64,000 bases of DNA from PALSA-612 sp963776375 (GTDB taxonomy: Bacteria; Actinomycetota; Thermoleophilia; Gaiellales; Gaiellaceae), in contig CAVZMF010000006.1 in NCBI GenBank assembly GCA_963776375.1, positions 124,001-188,000 of the forward strand. The letters are read 5' to 3'. The translations under genes and the position numbers were made by a program. Shown here one piece after another: positions 1-8,573 of this stretch. Each line of letters opens with the position of its first letter. The stretch's first letter is position 1. The notes below the pieces were generated by a model. That model worked only from the letters and a program-made list of their open reading frames with translations, was not told the DNA's origin and searched no databases.

Positions 1-82
1 AGGAGACCGACTGGGCCTGCGGCATCGGCGCCGCGAGCACGCGCAGGCCGTTCTCGAGCGTATGTCGTTCGAACGTCGCCAC
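1..82 (-). CDS. M16-family zinc peptidase, N-terminal fragment
   Basis: The first 27 codons of a gene that runs off the left edge, starting at GTG 82. The residues ATFERHTLENGLRVL followed by PMPQAQSVS match the N-terminal strand of M16 (insulinase / processing-peptidase-like) proteins, where a TxLxNGLRV motif and a P-hydrophobic-x-S-V-S motif precede the HxxEH zinc site. The zinc site lies outside the window, so the family call rests on a short match. The gene diverges from the haem-degrading-domain gene, and the two -10 boxes share one TATA core near position 95. Confidence 0.6.
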   Translation of the reverse strand, partial: MATFERHTLENGLRVLAAPMPQAQSVS

Positions 83-89
83 CCGCTTC

Positions 90-107
90 GATGGTATAGA
101 CAGGCTC
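90..107. promoter_or_regulatory. Shared divergent -10 region
   Basis: GGTATAGAC at 93-101 reads as TATAGA on the + strand, 7 bases before GTG 108. It reads as TATACC on the - strand, about 10 bases before GTG 82. The spacing fits the leaderless pattern seen at many genes in this window. No -35 boxes are obvious. Confidence 0.4.
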
Positions 108-172
108 GTGGCCCCCGGCGAGATGACCCGACGCGCGATCGAAGCCCGGCCCGAGCGGGCAGAGGTGCACGC

Positions 173-571
173 GTGACGCTCGAGCAGGGCATGGCGATCG
201 TCCGGCAGGTCGTCGAGTCGGCGCCCGGCCCGGTCTCGGTCTATGTTGCAGACGACCACGGCGAGCTCGTCGCCGCGGCGACGATGGACGGCGCCGCTCC
301 GGACACGCGCCTGAACGCCGAGCGGAAGGCCTACACGGCCGCGCGCAGCGACGCCGAGACGACGCGGGCACTGGCCGAGAAGGTGCGCAGCGACCCGGCC
401 GAGCTGGCCAGCTTCGACCCGCGGTTCACGTTCTTCGCCGGCGGCGTGGCCGTGTTCGAGGGCGGCCTCCGGGTCGGCGCCGTCGGCGTCAGCGGCCTGC
501 CCGGCGAGGAAGACGAGTCGCTGGCGACGGCGGCGATCCGCGCCGCAGGCCTGACGCCAGGCGGCGCCTGA
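173..571 (+). CDS. GlcG/HbpS-like haem-degrading domain protein (DUF336)
   Basis: A 132-residue protein that fits the whole DUF336/GlcG-HbpS fold. It has an N-terminal TLEQGMAIVRQVV helix, a VSVYVADDHGELVAAATMDGA strand segment, an ERKAYTAAR helix typical of the family, a glycine-rich FFAGGVAVF strand and the closing VGAVGVSG motif. HbpS-type members bind haem or cobalamin and GlcG sits in glycolate loci; the ligand here is unknown. GTG 173 is preceded by AGAGG at 161-165. An earlier GTG at 108 has a good -10 box, but its frame ends in a TGA that overlaps GTG 173 (GTGA). Either there is a short coupled leader ORF, or a one-base indel hides an N-terminal extension of about 20 residues. Confidence 0.75.
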   Translation: MTLEQGMAIVRQVVESAPGPVSVYVADDHGELVAAATMDGAAPDTRLNAERKAYTAARSDAETTRALAEKVRSDPAELASFDPRFTFFAGGVAVFEGGLRVGAVGVSGLPGEEDESLATAAIRAAGLTPGGA

Positions 572-610
572 GTTCGCCCGAACGGCCTCCCCGCCGCGAC
601 ATTCCGTACT

Positions 611-695
611 TGCTTCCCCCCGGGGGCCTGCGGCCCCTCTGCCCCCGTTTTCGAGGGTAGCTCGGAAACCGTGACGCGTGTGAGACGCGACTGTG
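611..695 (-). repeat. Promoter/leader element, orphan copy
   Basis: Read on the - strand this stretch is closely similar to 20462-20543 on the + strand. Shared blocks are CACAGTCG, TCACAC, CGTCACG, TTTCCG, GCTAC and CTC, then a GC hairpin and GGGGGGAA. At the 20.5 kb copy the element leads straight into a start codon. Here it points into the antisense strand of the haem-degrading-domain gene, and no credible ORF follows it. Probably a promoter plus 5' leader whose gene has been lost. Confidence 0.55.
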
Positions 696-731
696 ACGAT
701 TCAGACACACGCGTGGCCGCGTTCGAAAAGG

Positions 732-755
732 CGACGGGGCCTTGTGGCCCCGTCG
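732..755 (-). terminator. Intrinsic terminator downstream of the HdeD-like gene
   Basis: A perfect 10-bp stem (CGACGGGGCC / GGCCCCGTCG) around a 4-base loop, followed on the - strand by TTTT at 729-726. It sits 24 bases past the stop codon of the HdeD-like gene. Confidence 0.8.
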
Positions 756-778
756 GTCACGGCAGTTCTGGAACGACA

Positions 779-1354
779 TCAGCCCGCGTGGGCGGCCTCC
801 TTTTGCTCCCCGCGCAGGGCGAACGCGATCAGGAAGTGCGTGATCCCCCGCAGCAGGGCGAACGCGGCCAGCCACGCCGTGAGCAGGATCGCCTTGCGGT
901 CGAAGTCACCCGAGGCCCAGAAGGCGAGCCCGACGCAGATGATGCCCACGATCAGCCGGATCCACCAGACCCCGGTCCGGTTGGAGAGGGCGACGATGAT
1001 GTCGACGATCCCGACGAACAGGAACATGAAGCCCGTGACGGACGCGATCGCCACGAACGTGTTCTCGGGATGGATGAACGACATGATCCCGCCGACCACG
1101 AGCAGGACGGCCAGGAGCGCGTTGACCGCCTTCCACCAGCCGCTCTGGACGACGAAGATCATCAGGAACTCGAACAGGCCGGCGATCAGGAAGATGATGC
1201 CGGCGAGCACGCCGATCGACTTCGCCGAGGTGATGTCGAATCGGAACATGATCAGCGAGAAGATCAGCCAGAACGTCCCGGTGACGAGGAACACCCACCA
1301 CTTCGGCCCGAAGCTGTCGTCGTAGATCTCCCCGTCTGCAGCCATCGTGGACAC
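779..1354 (-). CDS. HdeD-like membrane protein (DUF308)
   Basis: 191 residues with about six hydrophobic helices in the paired arrangement of DUF308/HdeD proteins. These include the WWVFLVTGTFWLIFSLIMF first helix, GVLAGIIFLIAGLFEFLMIF, and later GWWKAVNALLAVLLVVGGI and VWWIRLIVGIICVGLAFWA. E. coli HdeD is linked to acid resistance; the exact role of actinobacterial members is unknown. The GTG start at 1354 has a GGAGGG Shine-Dalgarno sequence 6 bases upstream, so it is not leaderless. The gene stands alone, with a strong terminator behind it. Confidence 0.85.
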   Translation of the reverse strand: MSTMAADGEIYDDSFGPKWWVFLVTGTFWLIFSLIMFRFDITSAKSIGVLAGIIFLIAGLFEFLMIFVVQSGWWKAVNALLAVLLVVGGIMSFIHPENTFVAIASVTGFMFLFVGIVDIIVALSNRTGVWWIRLIVGIICVGLAFWASGDFDRKAILLTAWLAAFALLRGITHFLIAFALRGEQKEAAHAG

Positions 1355-1443
1355 GTACCGCCCTCCCTCGGTCGAGTTCGCCGGGTCGTTGCTCGGCTCG
1401 GCGCGAGCGTAACAACCGCTCGTGACGGATCACTCGAGGCGCG

Positions 1444-1770
1444 TCAGCGCGGGCGGTCGGCGCGCCGGTAGACGAACCGGAGCGCCTGCCAGTCCACGTC
1501 GACGGAGCAGCTCTTGTTGTCCACGAGGCCGTGTGCGAGGCCGATCCCCTGCACGGCCTCGAAGCTCAGGTCGGTCTCGATCGGCGCCGCCTTTTTCGGC
1601 CAGGCGATCCAGAGCCCCTCCGCAGGCTCGAGCGTGTCTCGCAGCGGCGGGAAGCGCCGCTCGAGGTCGTCGCGACTCGTCGTGAACAGCATCGTCACCG
1701 TCGCGCCTGTCCTCGCACCCAGCTTCCGCGAGAGCGGTGTCGTCGTGGCCGAGGAGTCCTTGCCCGTCAC
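1444..1770 (-). CDS. DUF3052-family protein
   Basis: A 108-residue actinobacterial protein of unknown function. It shows the family core: PLSRKLGARTG, a DLERRFPPLRDTLEP helix, the signature GLWIAWPKKA, and GLAHGLVDNKSCSVDVDWQALRFVYR at the end. GTG 1770 lies 2 bases past the aminotransferase stop codon, so the two are probably translationally coupled. The N-terminus is somewhat shorter than I expect for the family. Confidence 0.8.
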   Translation of the reverse strand: MTGKDSSATTTPLSRKLGARTGATVTMLFTTSRDDLERRFPPLRDTLEPAEGLWIAWPKKAAPIETDLSFEAVQGIGLAHGLVDNKSCSVDVDWQALRFVYRRADRPR

Positions 1771-1772
1771 GA

Positions 1773-2946
1773 CTACTCGAGCCGGGCCAGCTCCTCGAGG
1801 AGGCGGTCGACCTCTTCGAGCGTGTTGTAGTGCACGAGGCCCACTCGGACGGCGCCGCCGTCCCCGAGCCCGAGCCGCTTCATGATCTCGAGCGCGTAGT
1901 AGTTGCCGTGCCAGACGGCGAAGCCGCGCTCGCCGAGCCGGGACGCGACCTCGCCGGACTCGAGGCCGTCGACGGTGAACGCGAACGTCGGCACGCGGCC
2001 GGCCATCGTCGGCAGCCCGTGGAGGCGGCAGCGGTCGGGCAGCCCGTCCAGGAAGCGCACGCCGAGCGTCCGCTCCCAGCCCACGATCGCCGGCCAGCCG
2101 ATCGAGCCGACGTACTCGACGGCCGCGATCATCCCGGCCAGGAGCTCGAACGCCTGCGTGCCGGTCTCGAAGCGGTGCCCGAACGGCTCGCTCGACTGAG
2201 GCCGCACCTTGTAGGGCCGCCACTCCTCGGCCCTGGCGCGGCGCGTGAAGGCGATGCCGAGGTGGGGCCCGAAGAACTTGTACGACGAGCAGGCGAGCAC
2301 GTCGAGCCCGAGCGCCTCGACGTCGATCTGGCCGTGCGGCCCGTAATGGACCGCGTCCGCCCAGGCGAGCGCGCCGGCCTCGTGCGCGAGCGCCGCGATG
2401 CGGCTTGCCTCGGTCACGGTGCCGACCGCGTTCGAGGCCAGCGGGAACGCGACGACGCGCGTCCGGTCGCTGAGCTGCCGCTCGAGATCGTCCATGTCCA
2501 GACTGCAGTCCTCGTGGATGTCGACGCAGCGCACGACCAGATCCCGGTCGTGCGCGAGTTCGAGCCAGGGCGCGACGTTGCCGTCGTGGTCGAGGCGCGT
2601 GACCAGGATCTCGTCGCCGGGCTCGAAGCCGCGGCCGACGGTCCGCGAGAGCGCGAAGTTGAGCGTCGTCATGTTCGGCCCGAAGACGATCTCCTCGGAC
2701 GAGCAGCCGAGGAAGCGCGCCGCCGTGGCGCGAGCTTCGTCGACCAGGGCCTCTGTGCGGCGGCTGGTCTCGTAGGGCCCGCTGACGTTCGCGTTCGACT
2801 CGCGCAGGTAGGCGCCGATCGCGTCGATCACGGAATCGGGCACCTGCGTCCCGCCCGGTCCGTCGAAGAAGACGAGGTCGCGCTGGAGGGCCGTGAACCG
2901 CGCGCGGGCAGCGTCGAGGTCGAACGGCGGCGCCGACGGCCGTCAC
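1773..2946 (-). CDS. Cysteine desulfurase-like class-V aminotransferase
   Basis: PLP-dependent enzyme of the NifS/SufS-like subgroup, about 390 residues. DGPGGTQVPDSVIDAI opens the fold, LDHDGN and the ADAVHYGPHGQID stretch hold PLP contacts, and SSYKFFGPH carries the Schiff-base Lys. I see no obvious mobile-loop Cys, so sulfur transfer is uncertain. Conserved sequence (FDLDAARARF, LVFFDGPGGT) extends upstream of the first in-frame GTG at 2843 to a TGA. The best start is GTG 2946, overlapping the OsmC stop (GTGA), with one extra base near 2925-2935. It lies between OsmC and DUF3052 in a tight - strand operon. Confidence 0.8.
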
Positions 2947-3360
2947 GCCTCGCTCCCGTTGACCCGCCACGCGTAGCGGACCGGGGTCACGAACGACGCG
3001 CCGACGAAGCAGTCGCGCTCGGCCTTGGCCAGGACTGCCCGCTGCGTCTCCTCGTCCGGCGGCCGGGGCGAGCTCGACGTCGAGGCTGCACTCCAGCTCG
3101 ACGAAGGCGTAGCGGCCGTCGGTCGGCCGCTTCGTCACCTGCCCGGAGGCGGCGGCGGACGACGAGGACACTTTCATCCCGGCGCGCTGGGCGTGATAGG
3201 CGAGGCTGGCCAGCGTGCAGCGCGCCAGCCCGGCGAGTGTCAGGTGCTCGGGCGCGAAGTCGCGCGGCAGTTGCTGTGGGTCGCCGCCGTCCGCCGCGAC
3301 CCGGTAGCGGCGGTCCAGCGTGATCGAGTAGTCGAGGACCTTGGCGCGCACCTCGCTCAT
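2943..3360 (-). CDS. OsmC/Ohr-family protein, frameshifted
   Basis: OsmC-family proteins reduce organic peroxides through a pair of Cys. Visible here are YRVAADGGDPQQLPRDFAPEHLTLAGLARCTLASLAYHAQRAGM (first redox Cys), an SSSAAASGQV region and VELECSLDVEL. The frame breaks near 3070. One extra base there restores EETQRAVLAKAERDCFVG, with the second Cys, and a C-terminus ending VNGSEA at the TGA at 2943. The corrected length is about 138 residues, normal for the family. A TAGGGT box lies 10 bases before ATG 3360. Confidence 0.8.
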
Positions 3361-3407
3361 CCCCGGGTCAACCCTATGTCATCCGGTCCCGCGACTACCG
3401 TGCCGAC

Positions 3408-3609
3408 ATGGACAGGCTCCGGCCGCTCAGCGAGAGCGATTGCTACGCCCGCCTCTACGGCCAGCGAGACCCGACCGTGACGATCATCGCGCGGTCACCC
3501 CCGCTCGCAGCCGTGGCCGACGGTCACCGGAGAGGAGCTGCGGAGCGCGTTCGACGAACGGCTGAACGCACGCGAGCCCCTGAACCCGTTCGAGGCCGAA
3601 GCGGCGTAA
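3408..3609 (+). CDS. Small conserved-looking hypothetical protein, frameshifted
   Basis: The start is MDRLRPLSESDCYARLYG, with TACCGT 6 bases before ATG 3408. After the CCCCC run at 3498-3502 the sense frame moves by one base and continues as SQPWPTVTGEELRSAFDERL and NAREPLNPFEAEAA to TAA 3607. With one C removed this is a 66-residue acidic protein. No function is known to me. Codon pattern and promoter spacing support a real gene. Confidence 0.5.
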
Positions 3610-3696
3610 GTGACCCCGCACGCGTCTGCGCTCGGCGGAAGCGCTGCACCGTGCTGGTCCGGAACGGCCGCGTTCGCGCGCGAGTAGCGTGGGTGT

Positions 3697-4236
3697 GTGT
3701 CTCCGCTGCCTCGCTCCCCGGACGCTGAGCCGGTCGTCTCGGCCGTCCCCGACGTGCTCGCGCCCGGCCTCCGCGTCGTCTTCTGCGGCATCAACCCGGG
3801 CCGGGTCTCGGCGGCGGCGGCCGCGCACTTCGCCAATCCGCGAAACGACTTCTGGCGCCTCCTGCACGCGGCAGGCTTCACTCCGCGGCTGCTGCGCCCG
3901 GAGGAGCAGTTCGAGCTCCTCGACTACGGCGTCGGGCTGACGAACGCCGCCCCGCGGACGACGAAGGGGTCGGGCGACCTTCGCAGCGCCGACTTCCGGG
4001 ACTCTGCCGAACGGCTCGAGCGGCTCGCACGCGACCTCCGTCCCGCCTGGATCGGCTTCGTCGGCAAGGAGGCGTACCGCGGCACCTTCGGCGAACGGCC
4101 GGAGCCCGGCGTGCAGGAGCGGCGGCTCGAGGGCACGTCGCTGTTCGTGCTGCCTTCCACATCGCCGGCCAACGCAGCCGTGCCCTATGCCGAGCGGCTG
4201 CGCTGGTTCCGCGAGTTGCGCGCGCTCCTCCCGTGA
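3697..4236 (+). CDS. mug: Mismatch-specific uracil/thymine DNA glycosylase
   Basis: Base-excision repair enzyme that removes U or T from G mismatches and ethenocytosine. 179 residues carry the MUG/TDG signature: GINPG at about residues 32-36 (catalytic Asn), NPRNDFWRLLHAAGFTPR as the substrate-pocket helix, GVGLTNAAPRTT, FVGKEAYRG, and the intercalation-loop motif LPSTSPANA near the C-terminus. The GTG start lies 6 bases after TAGCGT, which fits a leaderless message. It converges on nadE with 26 bases between the stop codons. Confidence 0.88.
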   Translation: MSPLPRSPDAEPVVSAVPDVLAPGLRVVFCGINPGRVSAAAAAHFANPRNDFWRLLHAAGFTPRLLRPEEQFELLDYGVGLTNAAPRTTKGSGDLRSADFRDSAERLERLARDLRPAWIGFVGKEAYRGTFGERPEPGVQERRLEGTSLFVLPSTSPANAAVPYAERLRWFRELRALLP

Positions 4237-4262
4237 AGCCGTGGCGGGACGGCGTCAGAGCG

Positions 4263-5947
4263 CTAGTCGCGCCAGCGGTTCGTGATCGGCGTCCGCCGGT
4301 CGCGACCGAAGGCCTTCGGACGGAGCTTGACGCCGGGCGGGGCCTGGCGGCGCTTGTACTCGGCGCGGTCGATCAGGGCGATGGCGCGCTCGACCGCGTC
4401 CCGGTCGAAGCCGTCGGCAAGCAGCTCCTCGCGCGAGCGGTCGTGCTCCACGTACGCCTCGAGCACGGGATCGAGCATCGCGTAGGGAGGCAGCGAGTCC
4501 TCGTCCCGCTGGTCCGGTCGCAGCTCCGCGCTCGGTGCCCGGTCGATGATCGAGGCGGGAATCAACTCGCGGCCGGCGCGCTCGTTCAGTCGCCGCGACA
4601 GCCGCCACACGTCCGTCTTGTACATGTCCTTGAGGAGCGCGAACCCGCCGGCCATGTCGCCGTAGAGCGTGGCGTACCCGACCGAGAGCTCGGACTTGTT
4701 GCCGGTCGCGAGCACGAGCCAGCCGAACTTGTTCGACAGCGCCATCAGCAGCGTGCCGCGTGCGCGCGCCTGGACGTTCTCCTCCGTCAGGTCGCGCCGG
4801 CGTGCCCGCGAACGCCGGTTCCAGCGCCGCCTCGAACCCGCCGACGACGTCGTCGATCGGGATCTCGCGAAAGTCGACGCCCAGGGACTCGGCCACCCGT
4901 CGCGCGTCGCCCCGCGTGGCCTCCGACGAGAACTGCGACGGCATCGACACGCAGTGGACGCGCTCCGGCCCGAGCGCCTCGGCTGCGAGCGCCGCGGTCA
5001 GCGCCGAGTCGATGCCGCCCGACAGCCCGACCACGACGTCGCGGAAGCCGTTCTTGTCGACGTAAGCGACGCAGGCCGAGCTCGAGCGCGAGCCGCATCT
5101 GCTCCAGGTCGTCCACGAGCGGTGCGATCGCCGCCGGGGCTCGGAGGCCCTTCGGGCGTCGGCACGTCCAGCGGCACGATCATGGCTGCCGTCCTGCGCC
5201 TCCTGCGCGTGTCCGGACGCGAGCCGGATCGACGTCGACGACGAGCAGCGCCTCCTCGAACCCCGGCGCGCGGGCCACGACCGAGCCGTCGTCGGCGAGC
5301 ACGACCGAGTGGCCGTCGAAGACGAGCTCGTCCTGGGCGCCGACCGTGTTGCACAGCGCCACGAACACCGAGTTGTCGCGGGCGCGGTCGGCGAACATGT
5401 CCTCCCGCTCGCGATCCTTGCCGACATGGAACGGCGAGGCGGAGAGGTTGACGATCACGTGCGCGCCGGCGCGGGCCAGGTCGGCTGCGGGCGGGCCGGG
5501 CTGCCACATGTCCTCGCAGATCGTCACGCCCACGAGCATGTCGCCGAGCCGGAGCAGCAGGAGGTCGCGGCCCGGTGCGAAGTACCGTTTTTCGTCGAAG
5601 ACGCCGTAGTTGGGGAGAAGCTGCTTGCGGTAGATCGCCTTGACCTCGCCGTCCGAGCAGACGGCGCAGGCGTTGAACACGTCGTCATCGTCGGTGTGCG
5701 GCGTTCCGACGAGCGCGACGGTCCCGGTCGTCTCCCGCGCGATCTCGGCCAGCGTGCGCTCGGCCGCGCGCACGAATCCCGGCCGGAGCAGCAGGTCCTC
5801 GGGCGGATAGCCGGTGACGGCCAACTCGGGGAAGAGGACGAGCCCGGCGCCCGCGTCGCGTGCCTGCCCGAGCCGCGTCAGGATCCGGTCGCGGTTTCCG
5901 TCCAGGTCTCCGACGACGGAGTCGATCTGGGCGAGCGCGAGTCGCAC
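4263..5947 (-). CDS. nadE: Glutamine-dependent NAD+ synthetase, frameshifted
   Basis: Converts deamido-NAD to NAD using glutamine, the last step of NAD synthesis. The N-terminal nitrilase domain shows the Glu-Lys-Cys triad in FPELAVTGYPPED, IYRKQLLPNYGVFDE and VGVTICEDMW. The C-terminal synthetase domain has VVVGLSGGIDSALTAALA (PP-loop), LSNKFGWLVLATGNKSELSVGYATLYGDMAGG, and KTDVWRLSRRLN. The reading frame is broken near 5190, 5140, 5070 and 4800. Net correction of two bases gives about 560 residues, normal for this two-domain form. Its own promoter and palindrome overlap the end of the upstream methyltransferase gene. Confidence 0.9.
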
Positions 5948-5972
5948 GGTTTTAGCCTATCAGTCTAAAACC
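5948..5972 (-). promoter_or_regulatory. Palindromic operator over the nadE promoter
   Basis: A perfect inverted repeat GGTTTTAG-N9-CTAAAACC ends one base before the nadE GTG start. It encloses the likely -10 box (TAGGCT on the - strand, 6 bases before GTG). Position and symmetry fit a repressor operator. NAD genes are often controlled by NrtR or NiaR, but I cannot match this site to a known consensus. Confidence 0.6.
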
Positions 5973-6703
5973 TGCCCGGGCTTGCGCCCGACGAAGATCG
6001 CCCAGCCGAGCAGTTCGCGCCGGTACCGGAAGTGGTCGTCCCGGCGGCGCGCGTGGCGTTCGCGGATCTCGCCGGCGCGCTCGTCGTCGGGGTTCTCGGC
6101 GAGCCACTCCTCGACCGCGCGCCAATGGAGGCTCTCGTACCGGTCCCAGTCGTCGTCGGAGGAAGCGATCACCCCGGTCGTGGCAAGGCCGGCCGCCTCG
6201 AACCGCTCGACTGTGCCGGCCAGATCGACGTAGCCGATGTCGTCGACCCCCTCCGGCAGCGGCCACCGCCGCCAGAACGGCTCGCCGATCGCGACGAACC
6301 CGCCGCCGCGCACGGTCGGGCACAGGACGGCGGCGGCCTCGGCGATCGTCCCCCAGACAAACGAGGCGCCGAGGCAGAGCGCGGCGTCGAAAGCCTCGGC
6401 CTCGAGCGCCACCCGAGCGGCGTCGGCCGTGCGCACCTCGATCCGCTCGGTGAGTCCGTGGGCCGCGACGCGTGCCCGGGCCTCGTCGGCGAAGGCGGGA
6501 CGCACCTCGATGCCGAGGATCCGGCAGTCGTGGGCGGCGGCGAGGATCAGCGCGGGCCCGGCTTTGCCGCACGCCACGTCGAGCACGCGGCTCTCGCTCG
6601 TCAGGCGCAGGTAATCCCCGAGGAGCCTGATCTTTTCCGGGCTCGTGGGGTTCTGGATCTCGTGGTCGCGCTCGACCACTTCCCACGGCCACGGGTCAGA
6701 CAC
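5960..6703 (-). CDS. Class I SAM-dependent methyltransferase
   Basis: 247 residues with a Rossmann methyltransferase core: VLDVACGKAGPALILA (SAM motif I, near residue 40), GIEVRPAFADEAR (motif II acidic residue), then FDAALCLGASFVWG and GGGFVAIGEPFWRRWP. The C-terminal part has a helical YESLHWRAVEEWL segment and RYRRELLGWAIFVGRK. The substrate is unknown. It overlaps the end of the acetyl-CoA synthetase-like gene by 8 bases and is probably co-transcribed with it. Confidence 0.8.
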   Translation of the reverse strand: MSDPWPWEVVERDHEIQNPTSPEKIRLLGDYLRLTSESRVLDVACGKAGPALILAAAHDCRILGIEVRPAFADEARARVAAHGLTERIEVRTADAARVALEAEAFDAALCLGASFVWGTIAEAAAVLCPTVRGGGFVAIGEPFWRRWPLPEGVDDIGYVDLAGTVERFEAAGLATTGVIASSDDDWDRYESLHWRAVEEWLAENPDDERAGEIRERHARRRDDHFRYRRELLGWAIFVGRKPGQVLD

Positions 6704-8573
6704 GCGCGGCGATCTCTTCGAGTACCTCCGGGTTCTCCACGGAGGTCATGTCGCCCGGGTCCGTGCCGAGTGCCGTCGCGCGGACGGCGCGGCGCACGAT
6801 CTTCGCCGAACGCGTCTTCGGGAGCCCGGACACGAACACGATCCGCTCGGGCGCGAACGCCTTGCCCAGCTCGGCGGCCACGAGGCTCCGCAGCTCGTCG
6901 GCGTCCGGTGTCTCGGCTCCGGGCGAGGGCACGCAGAAGACCCAGACCACCTCGCCCTTGACCTCGTGCGGCACGCCGACCGCGGCCGCCTCGGACACGG
7001 CCGGATGGGCCACGACCGCCGACTCGATCTCCGCCGGCCCGATTCGCTTGCCGGCGATGTTGAGTGTGTCGTCCGAGCGCCCGTGCAGGAACCAGTAGCC
7101 GTCCTCGTCCACCGAGGCCCAGTCGCCGTGCGTCCAGATCCCCGGGAAGCGCCGCCAGTAGGTGTCGAGGTAGCGCTCGGGGTCGCGCCAGAACCCGCGC
7201 GTCATGCCCGGGAACGGCTTCCTGCAGACGAGCTCGCCCACGTCGCCCGTGCCGACGAGCGAGCGGCCCGCCTCGTCGACGACGTCCATCGCCATGCCTG
7301 TGGCTCTGAAGCCGAGCGAGCAGGGCTTGATCGGCATGGCTACGGAGGGGGAGAGGAAGCAGGCGCCGACCTCGGTGCCGCCGGAGATGTTGATGATCGG
7401 GCAGCGGCCGCCGCCGACGCGCTCGTGGAGCCACATGTACGGGTCGGGGTTCCACGGCTCGCCGGTCGTCACCATCAGGCGCAGGCTGGACAGGTCGGCC
7501 TGCGGGTCGCCGTGCGGGATCAGCGCGCGGATCAGCGTCGGCGAGCAGCCGAGGATCGTCACGCGCTCCTGCTCGATGATCCGCCAGAGGCGGTCGTGCG
7601 GCCAGTCCGGCGCGCCCTCCGCGAAGACGATCGTCGCCCCCAGTGCGCCGCCGCCGGCGACGGTCCACGGGCCCATGATCCAGCCCATGTCGGTGGCGAA
7701 GTGGATCACGTCGCCGGGCCGTGCGTCGGCCTGGTAGGCGGCCTCGCGTGCGACCGAGACGAGGAAGCCGCCGTGGACGTGGACGACGCCCTTCGGCGTC
7801 CCGGTGGTGCCGGACGTGTACGCCAGCAGGTACGGATGCTCGGAGTCGAGGGCGAATGCCTCGGTCGTGCCCGGGCAGTCGGCGGTCAGCTCGTCCCAGG
7901 GCGCGACGACGACGTGCTCGACGGACGGCGCCTCGCGGCGCGCCTCCTCGAGGATTGCGAGCATCGGCTGCTCGCGCCCGCGCCGGCTCGACACCGTCGT
8001 CGTGATCGCGACCTTCGCCTCGGAGTCCTGCAGCCGCTGCGCCACCGCCGGCGCCGCGAAGCCCGAGAAGATCGGCACCTGGACGGCGCCGATGTGCGCG
8101 CAGGCGTGCGATGCGATCGCGACCTCGGGAGACATGGGCAGGTAGAGCGCGACTCGGTCGCCGGGCTCGACGCCGAGCCGCAGCAACGCCTCGGCGAGCT
8201 TCGTCACCTCGTGCGAGAGCGCAGAGAAGGAGAGCGAGCTGCGCGAGCCGTTCTCGCCCAGCCCGACCGCCGCCTCGGCGTCGGCGCGGGGGCCGGCCGC
8301 CCAGCGGTGGACGCAGTTCCAGGCGATGTTCAGCTTCCCTCCGGTGAACCACGTCGCCCACTCGGGCCCGCGCGTGAGGTCGACGACTTGCTCCCAGGGC
8401 TCGAAGAACTCGAGCCCCATGTCCTCGATCGCGGCCGGAAAGAACCACTCCGGCTCGTCGATCGACCGCTGCACGAGCTCGCGGTACTCGGAGATCCCGT
8501 GCCTCCGCATCAGCCGCAGGACGTTCGCCTGCTCGAGCACGTCCTCGCTTGGCGTCCAGACGAACTCGCTCAC
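6696..8573 (-). CDS. Acetyl-CoA synthetase-like AMP-forming ligase
   Basis: A 625-residue adenylate-forming enzyme that activates a short carboxylic acid to its acyl-CoA through an acyl-AMP. Motifs in order: the ACS N-terminal WFTGGKLNIAWNCVHRW, the P-loop YTSGTTGTPKGVVH at about 255, DMGWIMGPW, NISGGTEVG, THGDWASVDEDGYWFLHGRSDD at the hinge, and catalytic Lys in LPKTRSAKIVRRAVR near 595. The length fits the acetyl/propionyl-CoA synthetase group; the exact acid is not settled. TAGGCT lies 7 bases before the GTG start, so the message is probably leaderless. Confidence 0.85.
   Translation of the reverse strand: MSEFVWTPSEDVLEQANVLRLMRRHGISEYRELVQRSIDEPEWFFPAAIEDMGLEFFEPWEQVVDLTRGPEWATWFTGGKLNIAWNCVHRWAAGPRADAEAAVGLGENGSRSSLSFSALSHEVTKLAEALLRLGVEPGDRVALYLPMSPEVAIASHACAHIGAVQVPIFSGFAAPAVAQRLQDSEAKVAITTTVSSRRGREQPMLAILEEARREAPSVEHVVVAPWDELTADCPGTTEAFALDSEHPYLLAYTSGTTGTPKGVVHVHGGFLVSVAREAAYQADARPGDVIHFATDMGWIMGPWTVAGGGALGATIVFAEGAPDWPHDRLWRIIEQERVTILGCSPTLIRALIPHGDPQADLSSLRLMVTTGEPWNPDPYMWLHERVGGGRCPIINISGGTEVGACFLSPSVAMPIKPCSLGFRATGMAMDVVDEAGRSLVGTGDVGELVCRKPFPGMTRGFWRDPERYLDTYWRRFPGIWTHGDWASVDEDGYWFLHGRSDDTLNIAGKRIGPAEIESAVVAHPAVSEAAAVGVPHEVKGEVVWVFCVPSPGAETPDADELRSLVAAELGKAFAPERIVFVSGLPKTRSAKIVRRAVRATALGTDPGDMTSVENPEVLEEIAARV

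Noticed and set aside
5138..5200. In-frame TGA in nadE as a second selenocysteine codon
   Set aside because: The TGA lies in the poorly conserved linker with no Cys in the family. Flanking sequence fits two compensating one-base indels.
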